A stretch of 64,000 nucleotides of DNA, taken from contig JAMKCF010000007.1 in NCBI GenBank assembly GCA_023634235.1, forward strand, positions 18,234,592 through 18,298,591, in the 5' to 3' direction. This document shows positions 1 through 12,900 of the stretch, one piece after another. How positions within the stretch are numbered: position 1 is the stretch's first letter; each line of letters opens with the position of its first letter. Position numbers and translations under genes: made by a program. This stretch comes from Pisaster brevispinus (lineage: Eukaryota; Echinodermata; Asteroidea; Forcipulatida; Asteriidae). Below the pieces are notes generated by a model, which worked only from the letters and a program-made list of their open reading frames with translations, had not been told where the DNA came from and did not search any database.

Positions 1-81
1 TTGGACTACATTTAGGTAAGGGTGACTTTTACATACTTTGGGGTTACATTTAGGTCCAACGAAATGTAGGTACAACTTTGA
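1..81 (+). repeat. 40-bp satellite, left edge of window
   Basis: Two degenerate monomers of the window-wide satellite, in the polarity that reads CTACATTTAGGT on the plus strand. They stop at the terminal inverted repeat of the element at 82. The same array resumes at 3925, so this is the left flank of that insertion. Confidence 0.9.
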
Positions 82-519
82 TAGACCGTCGGCCGTCCAG
101 TCGTATCTTACAGTCTTGTTCTCTTCAACAGAGTGTTTACTCAGTAACCACTTAAAAACGAAGATAATAATACCAACTTGCAATTTTTGCTTGTTCCCAC
201 GCTCAAATGTTGCACATAATTTCGTAATTTGACGACAAAAATCGCCCTAATTTGTGCAACGATATACGGTAACTGAGTCAGGCGCGAGTAGGTTGTCCAA
301 TGAAATTTGGTCTCTCATCAGGCAATTGAGCAATCAAAATTGGTCTTATGGAAGCGTGCGGATGTACGAAGGAACGCGCTGCGACGTATTATGTAGAAGC
401 GAAGCGCATTTACGAATTTGCACAATTTGGAGATTGCGCTGCTCATTCTGCATTCCCAGACTGGGCACTGAATCTGAAAATTGAGCAAAATTTTGCGCAA
501 TCTCGATATTGTGCAAATC

Positions 520-526
520 TATAAAA
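520..526 (+). promoter_or_regulatory. Candidate TATA box
   Basis: TATAAAA lies about 60 bp upstream of the ATG at 579, so transcription would start near 550. It is placed inside the left end of the transposon, where a promoter for its own gene is expected. Inferred from motif and spacing only. Confidence 0.4.
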
Positions 527-578
527 TGCGCTCTGCATAAACAAAATTTTCACGCAGCTGGATCGTCATGTGGGCAAC

Positions 579-1888
579 ATGTCAGAAACAGACAGCGAGA
601 AGCAGTCTAATTTACAGTGTTATGCCCATTTGTGTGATGTTCATGAAGCCTTTACACCTATAACTGAAACATAGTGGACAAAATTCAGACAATGTGTGCA
701 GATTTGGAAGGAACTTGACGGAAAATCAGCTGAAATAGCGAGGTGTTTCTTGCAAGATAGTGGCGGTGATGGTGCACCTAAAAAAACGCAACGATGGTGG
801 TTTCCCCCCTTTTCATCGGAAGGGTTACCAATATTTCACGGATGCTACAAAACAAAGACGGGCTGCACTTGCCAGGCAGAAGCGAGATAAGGAACATGAG
901 CCTGCTGCTGAAGGTTAGAGAATTGTTTCAAGTTATATATTGAACATTTATTTTTGACATTCGTGACTGCATGCGGTGTTACTATATTAATATTATACCG
1001 GAAAATACAAGTTTTATAGAGCTGGGGCAGTGAGTCAAAATAAATTGGTCCACATGTTCAACATGTTGTTTCAACTGGTTATACACAATCGCACCATCAT
1101 GATGGGTAGAACAAATTTTGCCCTGGCTTCATCCTTCAATGTAAATGTCACAAAAATGTTTTTAAAAAGAAAGACAAAAAAACCCAAGAGGTGTTCATGC
1201 ACGTATTGCACGGACACAGGTATAAAGAACATGTTGGGCATTCAGACCCATATTTGTACACAGTACTCTTTGTAGCCCTGATGTCTAAGGTTCATGACCA
1301 AGACTCAAGAGCTACGTTTATCAGCTATACTAAGTCTTGGGTAGGTGCAGTAATCAGTAACCCTCCTCCCAGTCCCAGTGGCCTTTGCACGAAGGGTAAT
1401 GGCTCGTATTGTGTACATTTTCTGTACTAACTAGTAGTAGTAACTACAGGCGATATGACTAATGAGCCATTTCTGTCGGAGTGTCCATATTTGCAAGATT
1501 TTCTAAATTTTTACAAATAAAAAAAATTCATAAAAAGGGAACAGAAACTGTCTCCATGAGTTGGGAATTAATTATAGCACTGCATAAATTATTTAATTCC
1601 TCAACAGATCGACAAAAAAATTTACAAAAGACTGTCGAGTTGCCAGTTTGAAATAAATTGCTTGTAGAGACTTCCATAAAATGGTTCCCACCTTTGTATT
1701 TTAAAAACTGTTTTGCTTGTTTTTGTTTAAAAAGTATTATTATTTACATTTTAGAAAAATCATTGGTGTCAAAAGTGTTATTTGAAGAGGGACTTAATTT
1801 TGTTATGTATTTTTTTTTCCCAACCAGATCTCAGTGAATCTTCTCACATCGGAGAGGAGGACTCGGAGCCTGCTCAAAAGAAAATTTG
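579..1888 (+). pseudogene. Decayed two-exon transposon gene, Cys/His-containing N-terminal domain
   Basis: Exon 1 runs from ATG 579 to about 912. The reading has a Cys pair near residues 14 and 19, a Trp/Cys region, and then, in a shifted frame, HRKGYQYFTDATK followed by a basic helix ending near EHEPAAE. This layout (Cys residues, then His followed by a Tyr-Gln-x-Phe stretch and a basic helix) resembles the N-terminal zinc-binding regions of many eukaryotic transposon proteins; I cannot name the family. A donor-like GAAG/GTTAGA near 911 and an acceptor-like CCAACCAG near 1828 join in phase to a short acidic exon (reads DLSESSHIGEEDSEPAQKKI) ending in TGA at about 1888. Damage: TAG at 672-674 (codon 32) and a frameshift near the C/T run at 805-820. 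No transposase catalytic domain follows, so the element looks non-autonomous or internally deleted. Confidence 0.45.
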
Positions 1889-3924
1889 ATTGCTCCAGTC
1901 AAGTTCTTCAATGAAGAAAGAGGGAACCTTATCATCTGCTCATATTTTACTGAGAGTTTGCATCATTTGCCATGAAACTCGGTATTCAAACGCTTTTTAC
2001 AGCCCAAATCGCACATTCCACATTTAACCATGAATAATGTGTGTACAACCCTGCACCCCCTCCCCCAAAAAGTTGAAGTAAATAAATAAAATAAAATACA
2101 CGTAATCAACTTATACATGTATGTGTTTGGTTGGGTAAAATGGTAGCTGTAGGGCTCGTCTGTTTTTGGAAAAAAGGGGGAGGAGCAGGTGATACTGATG
2201 GCTACATGTACAAGATATTTTTTATTTTAGTAGTTCTAATACCTGTACATGTACTATGTAATTACGCAAATTCTCTAAATTGGCAGTGCATGTGACAGGA
2301 CCATCAATTTAAAGCTAAGTTTCTTTTCAGAACCACATTAGTTGAAAGTTGCATGTGCAATGTTATGGTCAACAAACAGTAGTAATTCAAATGAGATTAA
2401 AAGGTTTGCGATGAGAAGTAATCAGGTGAAGTGTTTCTTGTAACAAAACACTGTGGTCTGTTCTGAACTTAGGAGTTCTGAAAAGAACCAGGATGCATCA
2501 CAGTACAAAATAGAAACAAACAAATCACTCATTTGCTTGCCACAAATAAGCATACCTTTCAGTATAATTATGGTTAGCTTTTTTTAATGAAATGACAATG
2601 GTCCAGTAAGCAACAATTCTGCTACTTACAGGTTTTGTAAAATTAAGCCCAGACTGTCTGACTAGAAATTGGTTATCTAATCTGAGATCATTCTCCATCA
2701 CCAATCAACTTTCCTAGCACATCAAATACTTATTTTAACTTTTTATATTTTTTTTACAACTACCATAGAGCATCTTCATGTATATATTATTTTTAAATGG
2801 AAAATATTGAAAAGGACATTAACGTTGCATTTACATTTCAATTCTTTATCTTATCACACTTCATTAATAATCGATACACACATTTTGTATTATTCAAAGT
2901 GTTGAAATAAAATGTTAACATTTGTTAAATGAGCATTCCTTTGTCTTTATGCACACAAACCATGACCATTATGACATGATATTATGTGGTTCTTTTTGTA
3001 AGTTATGAGTTTGTTATTCATACAGGGGACTGTTTTAAAACTCATACAGAGCTGTGGTGTGAAATTTAAACAAAATTTAATGCACAAAGGAATGTTTTTT
3101 TTTAACAGATTTGTAGGACATATTTTCTACAGAAAATGATTTGTAGGGACTGGAAAATTCAAGTACAAAACCTAATAATGTATTAAATTCAGCATTTATA
3201 TTTTTGATTATGCAAGTTGAATTGAGATTCAATAAATTCAAAGATGGAAATATCTGAGGTTTGTCACTTTTTCTAAGGGCTGTTTTGACATACTTTGTGG
3301 ATTAAAAAGTATATAAAAAAACTCGTTATTTTACAATCAACAAGAAATAGTTTGCTTAGTTATTTGGCAAGACTGAACCCCCCCTCCCCAAGTCAGGTTT
3401 TTTATACTTGTGGTGTACCCCATTCCTTTCCATGTGTTATACCTGAATTGTTAATTGCCTGGAAATAGTGTGTTAGAGATTCAACAATTTCACGATGAAT
3501 CAACTGGCCTATAGCATATTCCCCACCACATAAACACCAAGTACAGTTGAAAATTAGTGTTCCAATAGTTGATATAAGCATACAAACTTTTAGAAATGTT
3601 GTTAGCATACATGATCTTTAAAATTATAAAGGTTTCCACATCATAATCTGAATTTTTTGGGGGGTAAACTGTGCCTAGCTGGAGAAAGCCTCTCTTATTT
3701 TGGTCAATTGAGGGCGCTGTTTTTCTTATGTTTTTCCTTATGTTAAAAAATGTGACATTTTATCTGTGAATTACACATTAATGTGCAACATTTGAGCGTG
3801 GGAACAATTGGATTCTTGCTCAGACACATATTATCTACAACTGGGCAAAGTTTCATGCAAACCCTCTCCGGAGAGAACAAGAATCGTTTTCTAGAAGGAT
3901 TTCAGAGCCACGGCCCATAGTCTA

Positions 3925-6900
3925 TGAGGCTTCATTTAGGTCGGGCGACATTTAGGTACAGCTACTGGGCTACATTTAGGTCCGTCGACAAATAGCAACA
4001 ATTTAAGGGCTACATTTAGGTCCGTCGACAATTAGCAACAATTTAAGGGCTACATTTAGGTATTACTTTGGAGCTACATTTAGATCGGGCGACAGAAAGT
4101 ACGACTTTGGGGCTGCATTGAGGTCGAGGCGACATTTGGTAACAATTTTGGGTTACATTTAGGTCCGTCGACATTTAGCAACAACTTTGGGGCTACATTA
4201 AGGTTGCGCAACATATAGATACAAATTTGGTTTTACGTTTAGGTCGGGCGACATTTATGTGCAATTTTGGGACTACATTTAGGTAAGGCCGACTTTTACA
4301 TACTTTGGAGTTACATTTAGGTCAAACGTTAATTAGGTACAACTTTGAGGCGACATTTAGGTACAACTGCTGGGCTAAATTTATGTACATTTTAGGGCTA
4401 TATTTATTTCAGACGACATTTAGGTACAAATTTGGGGCTGCATTTAGGTTGGGCGACTATTAGGTACAATTTTGGGGCCACATTTAGGCTTGGCGAGCTT
4501 TATGTACAATGTTAGGGCTACTATTAATTCAGACATTTAGGTACGACTTTGGGGCTACATTTAGGTCCATCGACATTTAGGTACATATCTGAGGCTACTT
4601 TTAGGTCCGTCGACATTTAGCAACATCTTTGGGGCTACATTTAAGATCGGGCGACATTTTTGTGCATTTATGGGATAATACTTAGTTAAGGGCGACATTT
4701 ACAAATTTTGGGGGCTACATTTAGGTCCAACTTCATTAAGGTACAACTTTGAGGCTACATTTAGGCTTGGCTAAATGTTGTACAAATTAAGGGCTAGTTT
4801 TACTTAAGGCGACATTTCATTTAGGTACAACTTGGGGCTACATTTAGATCAGGGCGACATTATGGTACAATTTTGAGGCTACATTTAAGTTTGGCGGCTT
4901 TTGGGAACATTTTTGGCGCTACATTAGTTTTGGCGACATTTAGGTAAAACTTTGGGGTTACTTTGAGGTCGGGAAACATTTTTTTTTAAATCTTGGCCTC
5001 ATTTTGCTTTAGGCGACATTTTGGTACAACTTTCGGGCTTCTTTCATGTCGGTTGACATTTTTGTACAGCTTTGGGGCTACATTTAGGTCCATCCACATT
5101 CAGGTACAACTTTGGGCTTCATTTTGGTTTTACCGACATTTTAGTACAGTTTGGGGGCTAAAATTATTTATGGCGACATTTAGGTACAACTTTTGGGCTA
5201 CATTTAGGTCCGTCGACATTTAGGTACAACTTTGGAGCTACATTTATGTCGCGCGAAATTTAGGTACAACCTTGAGACTACATTCAAGTTAGGGCAAAAT
5301 TTACGTACCTTGGGGCAACAATTTAGTCAGGAAGCATTTTGGTACAATTTGGGGGCTTCTTTTAGGTTTGGGCTACATTTTGGTACAACTTTGGGGCTAC
5401 ATTTAAGTACACCTTTGTGGCTAGATTTGGATTAGGGTGACATTTTTGTACAACTTTGTGGCTACACTTAGGTCGGGCGATAGTAAAGTACGACTTTGGG
5501 GCTATATTTAGGTCAAGGCGACATTTGGTTCAAATTTTGGGACTCAATTTATGTTAGAGCGACATTTACCAACTTTGGGGGCTACATTTAGGTCCAACTT
5601 CATTTAGGTACAACTTTGAGGCTACATTTAGGTTAGGCGACATTTAGGAAAAACATTGGGGCTACATTGAGTTTGGGGCGACATTTTGTTTTAATTTTGG
5701 GGACAAATTTAGGTTTGGGCGACATTTTGGTACAATTTTCGGGCTACAGTTTAGGTCGGGTGACATTTTTGTAAAGCTTTGGGGCTACATTTAGCACGGG
5801 AAATATTCTGGTACAACTTGGGGGATATAATAAGGTCTGTCGACATTTAGTTACATACTTTTGGGCTACATGTAGGTCCAACTACACTTACGTACATCTT
5901 TTAGGCTACATTTAGGAACAACTTGGGGGCTACATTTAGATTATGTGCAATTTTGGGACTACATTTAAGTAAAGGCAACATTTAGGCATACTTTGGGATT
6001 ACATTTAGGTCCAAGGGCATTTAGGTAGAACTTTGAGGGTACATTTAGACTTGGCGAGATTTATGTACAATTTTAGGGCTACATTTATTTCAGGCGACAT
6101 TTAGCAACAACTTTGGGGTTCCTTTTTTGTTTGACCGACATTTTAGTATAGTTTTGGGGCTACATATATTTCAGGCAACATTTAGGTACAAATTTGGGGC
6201 TACATTTAGGTCCGTCGACATTTAAGTACAACTTTGGGGCTACATATTGGTTTGGGCAACATTTTGGTACAGTTTTTGGGTTACATTTGTTTCAGGCTAC
6301 ATTTAGGTCCGTCGTCATTTAGTTACAACTTTGGGGCTACATTAAGGTCGTGCGACATTTAGGTCGTACTTTGAAAGTTTTAGGTTAGGGCGACATTTAC
6401 CTACCATTTTGCTAAAACTTTGGGGGCTACATTTCTTTTTAGGTGATATTTTGTAAAATTTTGGGGCTACTTTTAGGTTTGGGCGACACTTTGGTACAGC
6501 TTTGGGGCTATTTTAAGTACAATTTTGGGGCTACATTTAAGTCGTGCGACATTTAGGAACAACTTATGGGGTACTTTTTGGACAACATTTTGTGCCTTTT
6601 TGAGACTATTTTTAGGTAAGAGCGATATTCACATACTTTGGGAGCTACATTTAGGTCGTGCGACATTTAGGTACAATTTTGGGGCTACATTTAGGTCCAT
6701 CGACATTTAGCAACAACGTTGGAGCTACATTAAGGTTGCACGTCATATAGATACAAATTTGGTTCTACGTTTAGGTCGGGCGACGATTATGTGCAATTTT
6801 GGGACTACATTTAGGTAAGGACTTTAACATAATTTGGGGTAAGATTTAGGTCGGGCGACATTTATGTACAACTACCGGGCGACATTTAGGCTTGGCGAGA

Positions 6901-9900
6901 TTTATGTACAATTTTAGGGCTACAGTTCGTTCATGTACAACTTTGGGTGCTACATTTAGGTCCATTAACATTTACAACAGTTTTGGGGCTACATTTAGGT
7001 GCAAATTTAGGGCTACATTTATGTCGAGTGACATTTTTGTACAATTTGGGGGCTAAATTTAAGTCGAGGCGACATTTGGTAACATTGTTTGGGCTACATT
7101 TAAGTCCGTCGACATAAAGTTACAATTGTTGGGCTACAAATAGTTCGCGCGACATTTGGGTACAACTTTTTAGGGTTTAGGTAAGGGCGACATTTACGAA
7201 CTTAGTCCAACTACACTTAGGTACAACTTTGAGGCTACATTTTTTGAGGCGACCTTTATGTACAACTTTGGGGCTAAATTTAATTCGGGCGACAATTATG
7301 TGCAAGTTTGGGACTACATTTAAGGGCGACTTTTACATACTTTGGGGTTACATTTAGGTCCAACGGCATTATGAGGCTATATGAGGCTACATTTATTTCA
7401 GGCGACATTTAGGTACAGCTTTGGGACTTAATTTAGGTCCGTCGACATTTAGCAACAACTTTTGGGCTACATTCAGGTACAACTTTGTTAAGGTAAAACT
7501 TTGAAGCTACATTTAGGTCTGGCGACATTTCGGTACAACTTTGGGGCTACATTATGGTTGGGCCACATTTAGGTACAACTTCAGGGCCACATTTAGGTCC
7601 GTCGATATTAAATTATATTTAAGTCGGGCGACAAAAAAGTACGACTTTGGGGCTACATTGAGGTAGAGGCGACATTTGGTAACAAATTTGGGGCTACATT
7701 TAGGTCCGTCGACATCTAATTAAAATTTTGGGGCTACATTTAGGTCGCGCGACATTTAGGTACAAATTTTGAAGGTTTAGGTTATTGCGACACTTACGTA
7801 CCATGGGTCAACATTTTGGTCGTGAGGCTGTTTGGTACAATTTGGGGGCTATATTTAAGTTTAAGCGATATTTTGGTAAAACTTTGGGGCTACATTTAGG
7901 TCCGTCGATGATTAGCAACAACTTTAGGGCTACATTAAGGTTGCGCGACATATAGATTACACTTTGGTACTACGTTTAGGTCAGGCGACATTTATTTGCA
8001 ATTTTTGGACTACATTGAGGTAAGGGCGACTATTTAAGTCAAACGACATTTGGGTACAACTTGGAACAACATTGGGCAACTTTTAGGTTGGGCGACATTT
8101 ATTTGCAATTTTAGGTTTTGGCGACTTTTTTGTACACTTTTCTGGCTCCATTTGGGTTGGGTGACATCTTTGTACAGCTTTAAGGCAACATTTAGGTCGG
8201 GAAATATTCTGGTACAACTTTGGGGATACACTTAGGTCAGGGCGGCATTAAGGTAAAACATTGGGGGCTACATTTTAGACGGAACTATAAGGTAAATCTT
8301 CGGGGCTACATTTAGGTACATCTACATTTAGGTACAATTTTGGGGCTACATTTTGGTTTGGCCGACATTTTGGTACAACTACTGGGCTGAATTTAGGCTT
8401 GGCGAGATTTATGTACAATTTTAGTGCTACAAACCATTTAGGTTTAAACGATATTTTGGTAAAACTTTGGGGCTACATTGAGGTCCGTCGACATTTAGTT
8501 ACAACATTGGGGCTACGTTTAGGTTGGGCGACACTTATGTCCAATTTTGGGGCTACATTTAGGTCAGGACGACATTTAAGTACCAAGGGGCAACATTTTG
8601 GTCGGGAGGCATTTAGTAACAATTTTTTGGCCTACATTAAGGCGTGCCGAGATTTATGTATCTACATTTATTTTAGGCGACATTTAGGTACATCTTTGGG
8701 GCTACATTTATTTTAGGCGACTTTTAGGTACAACTTTGGGGCTTCATTTATTTCATGCAAATTTTTGGTACAACTTCAGGGTTACATTTATGTTTGGCGA
8801 CATTCATGTGCAAGTTTTGGACTACATTTATGTCAGGTTGACATTTACGTACAACTTTTTGACTACATTTAGGTCCGTCGACGATTAGCAACAACTTTGG
8901 GGTTACATGTAAGTCGCGATAGAGTTAGGAAAAATTTTGGGCTACGTTTAAGTCTGGTGCCATTAATGTGCATTTTGGGGACTACATTTTGGTCAGACGA
9001 CATTTTTGTGCAATTTTGGGACTACATTTAGGTAATGGCGACATTAACATACTTTGGGGGCTACATTTAGGTCCAACGACATTTAGGCACAACTTTGAGG
9101 CTACATTCAAATTGGGCGGCTTTTGGGAACAACTTTGGAGCTACATTAGGTTGGGCAACATTGAGGTAAAACGTTCGGGCTAAGTTGAGGTCGGGGCAAC
9201 ATTTATATGCAACTTTGGGGCTCATTTAGGCTGGACGACATTTAGGTACAACTTTGGGGCTACTTTTAAGACGGGCGGGATTCATGTACAACTTAAGGGC
9301 TACATTTATTTTAGGCGACATTTAGGGAAACCCTGGGCTACGTTTAAGTCGGGCGACTTTTGGGAACAACTTAGGAGATACTTTGAGGTAAGAGCGACTT
9401 TTAGGTAAACGTTTGTGACTCATTTAGGTTGGGCGACATTAAGGTACAATTTTGGAGCTACATTAAAGACGGGCGAGATTCAGGTACAACTTTGGAGCTA
9501 CATTGAGGTTGTCGGGGCAACAGTTAGTTTTAATTTTAGGTCAACATTTAGGTTTGGGCGACATTTATGTGCATCTTTGGGACTACATTAACGTAAGGGC
9601 GACATTTACAAACTTTGGGGGCTTCATTAAGGTCCAACGACAATACAACTTTGAGGCTACATTCACGTCAGCGAGACATTGTGGTACAACTTTGAGGCTA
9701 CATTTGAGTTAGGCGGCTTTTAAGAACATTTTTAAGCTACGTTGAGGTCGGGGCGACATTTAGGGACAACTCTGGGGCTACAATTAAAACCTGCGAGATT
9801 CAAGTACAACTTTGAAGCATTATTTAGGTTGGGCGACAATAAAGTTTTAAATTTTGGGCCACATTTAGGTTCGGGCGAAATTTTAGTACAAGTTTTTGGT

Positions 9901-12900
9901 TACATTTAGGTAAAACTTTCGGGCTACATTAAGGTCGGGTGACATTTTAGTACAGCTTTGGGGCTACATTTAGTTCAACTTTGGGGATACAATTAGGTCA
10001 GGGCGAGAATAAGGTACAACTTTTGGGCTACATTTTAGTCGGGGCGAAAATAAGGTACATCTACGGGGCTACAATTAGGTACATCTAAATTTAGGTACAA
10101 CTTTCGGGCTACCATTTGGTAGCAGACATTTTGGTACGGTTTTTGGGCTGCATTTAGTTCAGGTGACATTTACGTACAACTTTGGGGCTACATTTAGGTC
10201 CGTCTACATTAAGCAACAACTTTGGGGCTTCATTTAGGTCGCACGACAGTTAGGACCAACTTTGGGCTACATTTAGGTCGGGCGACATTAATGTGAAATT
10301 TTTGTGACTACATTTAGGTAAGGGCGACATTAACGTACCATGGGGCAACAATTAGTTAGGTATTTGGGGGCTACATTTAGGTTTACCAAGATTTATGTAC
10401 AATTTTAGGGCTACATTTATTTCAGGCGACAATTAGGTACAACTTTGGGGCTACATTTGGGTCCGTCGACATTTACCAACAACTTTGGAGCTACATTTAG
10501 ATCAGGGCGACATTATGGTACAACTTTGAGGCTACATTTAAGTTGGGCGGCCTTTGGGAACAACTTTTACATTGAGGTCGGGGCGACATTTAGTTTTAAA
10601 TTTGGGCCAAATTTTGGTTTGGGCGACAGTTTGGTACTCTTTTCGGGCTACATTTTTGTGCGGCTAAGGGCCTACATTAAGGTCGGGAAAATTTCTGGTA
10701 CAAATTTGGGGATACATTTAGGTCCATCTACTTTTAGGTAAAATTTGGGTCTACATTTCAGTTTGACCGACATTTTAGTACAGTTTTAGGACTACATTTA
10801 TTCCAGGCGACATTAAGGTATAACTTTGGGGCTACATTTAGGTTTTGGCGACATTTTGTTACTTGGGGGCTACATTAAGGTACAGCTTTGGGGCTACATT
10901 TAGATCAGGGTGACATTTTTGTACAATTTTGGGGCTACATTTAAGTCGGACGACAGTAGAGTACGATCATGGGGTTATATTGAGGTCGAAGCAATATTTT
11001 GTTACATTTTTGGGGCTACATTTAGGTTTGGCAACATTAAGGTACAATTTTGGAGCGATATTTGTGTGCAATTTCGGGAATATATTTAGGTTACAGCGAC
11101 ATTTACAAACTTTTGGGCTACATTTATGTCCAACGCCATTAAGGTACAACTTGGGGCTACATTTTCGTTCATCGACATATACCAACAACTTTGGGGTTTC
11201 ATTTAAGGTTGGGCGACTTTTTTGTGCACTTTTGGGACTTTATTTAGGTAAGGGCAAAATTTACATACTTTGGGGGCTACATTTAGGTCCAACGACATTA
11301 AGATACAACGTTGAGGCTACATTTAGGTCGGGAGACATTTAGGTACAACTTTGGGGCTACATTTAGGCTCGGCGAGAATTATGTACAATTTTAGGGCTAC
11401 TTTTCTTTCAGGCGACAGTTTTGTGCACTTTGGGGTCTACGTTTTTGTAAGGGTGGCAACATTAAGGTTGCACGACATATAGATACAACTTTGTTACTAC
11501 GTTTATGTCGGGCGACATTTATGTACAATTTCGGGGCTACATTTAGGTTTCAGCGATATTTTGGTAAAACTTTTGGGGCTACATTTTTTAGGCGATATTT
11601 AGGTAAAACTCTGGGGCTACTTTTTAGGTTTGGGCGAAATTTTGGTACAATTTTGGGGCTATTTTAAGGGCTCGTTGATGTCGAGGCGACATTTGGTTAA
11701 TATTTTGGGGCTACATTTAAGTTCGGCGACATTTAGGTACATTTTGAGGGCGACATGTAAGTGCAATTATAGGACTACATTCAGGTTAGAGCGACTTTTA
11801 CATACTTTGGGGCTACATTAAGGTGCATCTTTGAGGTTACATTTAGGCTTGGCGAGATTTATGTACAATTTTAGGGCTATTTTTATTTCAGGTGACATTT
11901 AGGTACAACACGACATTTAGGAACAACTTAGGGCTACTTTTATGTCGGGCGACAATTGTTTGCAAATTTCGGACTATATTTAGGTAAGGGCGACATTTAC
12001 ATACTTCATTTAGGTCCAACGACATTTATCTACAACTTTTAAGGCTACATTTAGGTACAACTTTGAGGTTCCATTTCGGCTGGGCGTCATTTATTTACAA
12101 TTTAAGGGCTACATTTAGATCAGGGTGACATTATGGTACAACTTTGAGGCTACATTTAAGTTGGGCGGCTTTTGGGAACGACTTTGGAGCTACATTAGGT
12201 TGGGCAACATTTAGGTAAAGCTTTGGGGCTACATTGAGGTCAGGGCGACATTTAGTTTTAAAATTTGGCTACATTTTGGTTTACGTGACATTTTTGTACA
12301 ACTTTTGGGCAACTTTTAGGCCGGGTGCCTTTTTTGTATAGCTTTTTGGCTACATTTAGGTCCATCTACATTAGGTACAATTTTGGGGCTACAATTTGGT
12401 TTGACCGACATTTAAGTACAGTTTCGGAGCTACAATTTTTTCAGGCGACATTTAAAAACAACTTTGGGGCTACATTTAGGTCCGTCGACATTTACGTTCA
12501 GATTTGGGCTACATTTTGGTTTGGGCAACATTTTGGTACAGTTTTGGGACTACATTTTTTCAGACGACATTGAGGTACAACTTTGGGGCTACATTTAGGT
12601 CCGTCGACATTAGTTACAATTTTGGGGTTACTTTTAGGCTCGGCGAGAATTATGTACAATTTTAGGGCTACTTTTCTTTCAGGCGACAGTTTTGTGCACT
12701 TTGGGGTCTACGTTTTTGTAAGGGTGGCAACATTAAGGTTGCACGACATATAGATACAACTTTGTTACTACGTTTATGTCGGGCGACATTTATGTACAAT
12801 TTCGGGGCTACATTTAGGTTTCAGCGATATTTTGGTAAAACTTTTGGGGCTACATTTTTTAGGCGATATTTAGGTAAAACTCTGGGGCTACTTTTTAGGT

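Larger units (their letters stand above)
82..3924 (+). mobile_element. 3.8-kb TIR DNA transposon inserted in the satellite
   Basis: The ends form an imperfect inverted repeat of about 130-145 bp. The left end begins TAGACCGTCGGCCGT; the right end, reversed, begins TAGACTATGGGCCGT. Further in, TTGTTCCCACGCTC at 191 is mirrored at 3779-3808 over about 28 nearly identical bases. The satellite trinucleotide TGA occurs on both sides (79-81 and 3925-3927), suggesting a 3-bp target duplication. Removing the element rejoins a normal satellite monomer. Inside, a decayed two-exon coding region lies at 579-1888. From 1889 to 3778 I see only AT-rich non-coding DNA with homopolymer runs and no recognisable gene. 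The superfamily is not established; a short target duplication would suit a PIF/Harbinger-like group, but no catalytic domain remains. Confidence 0.8.
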
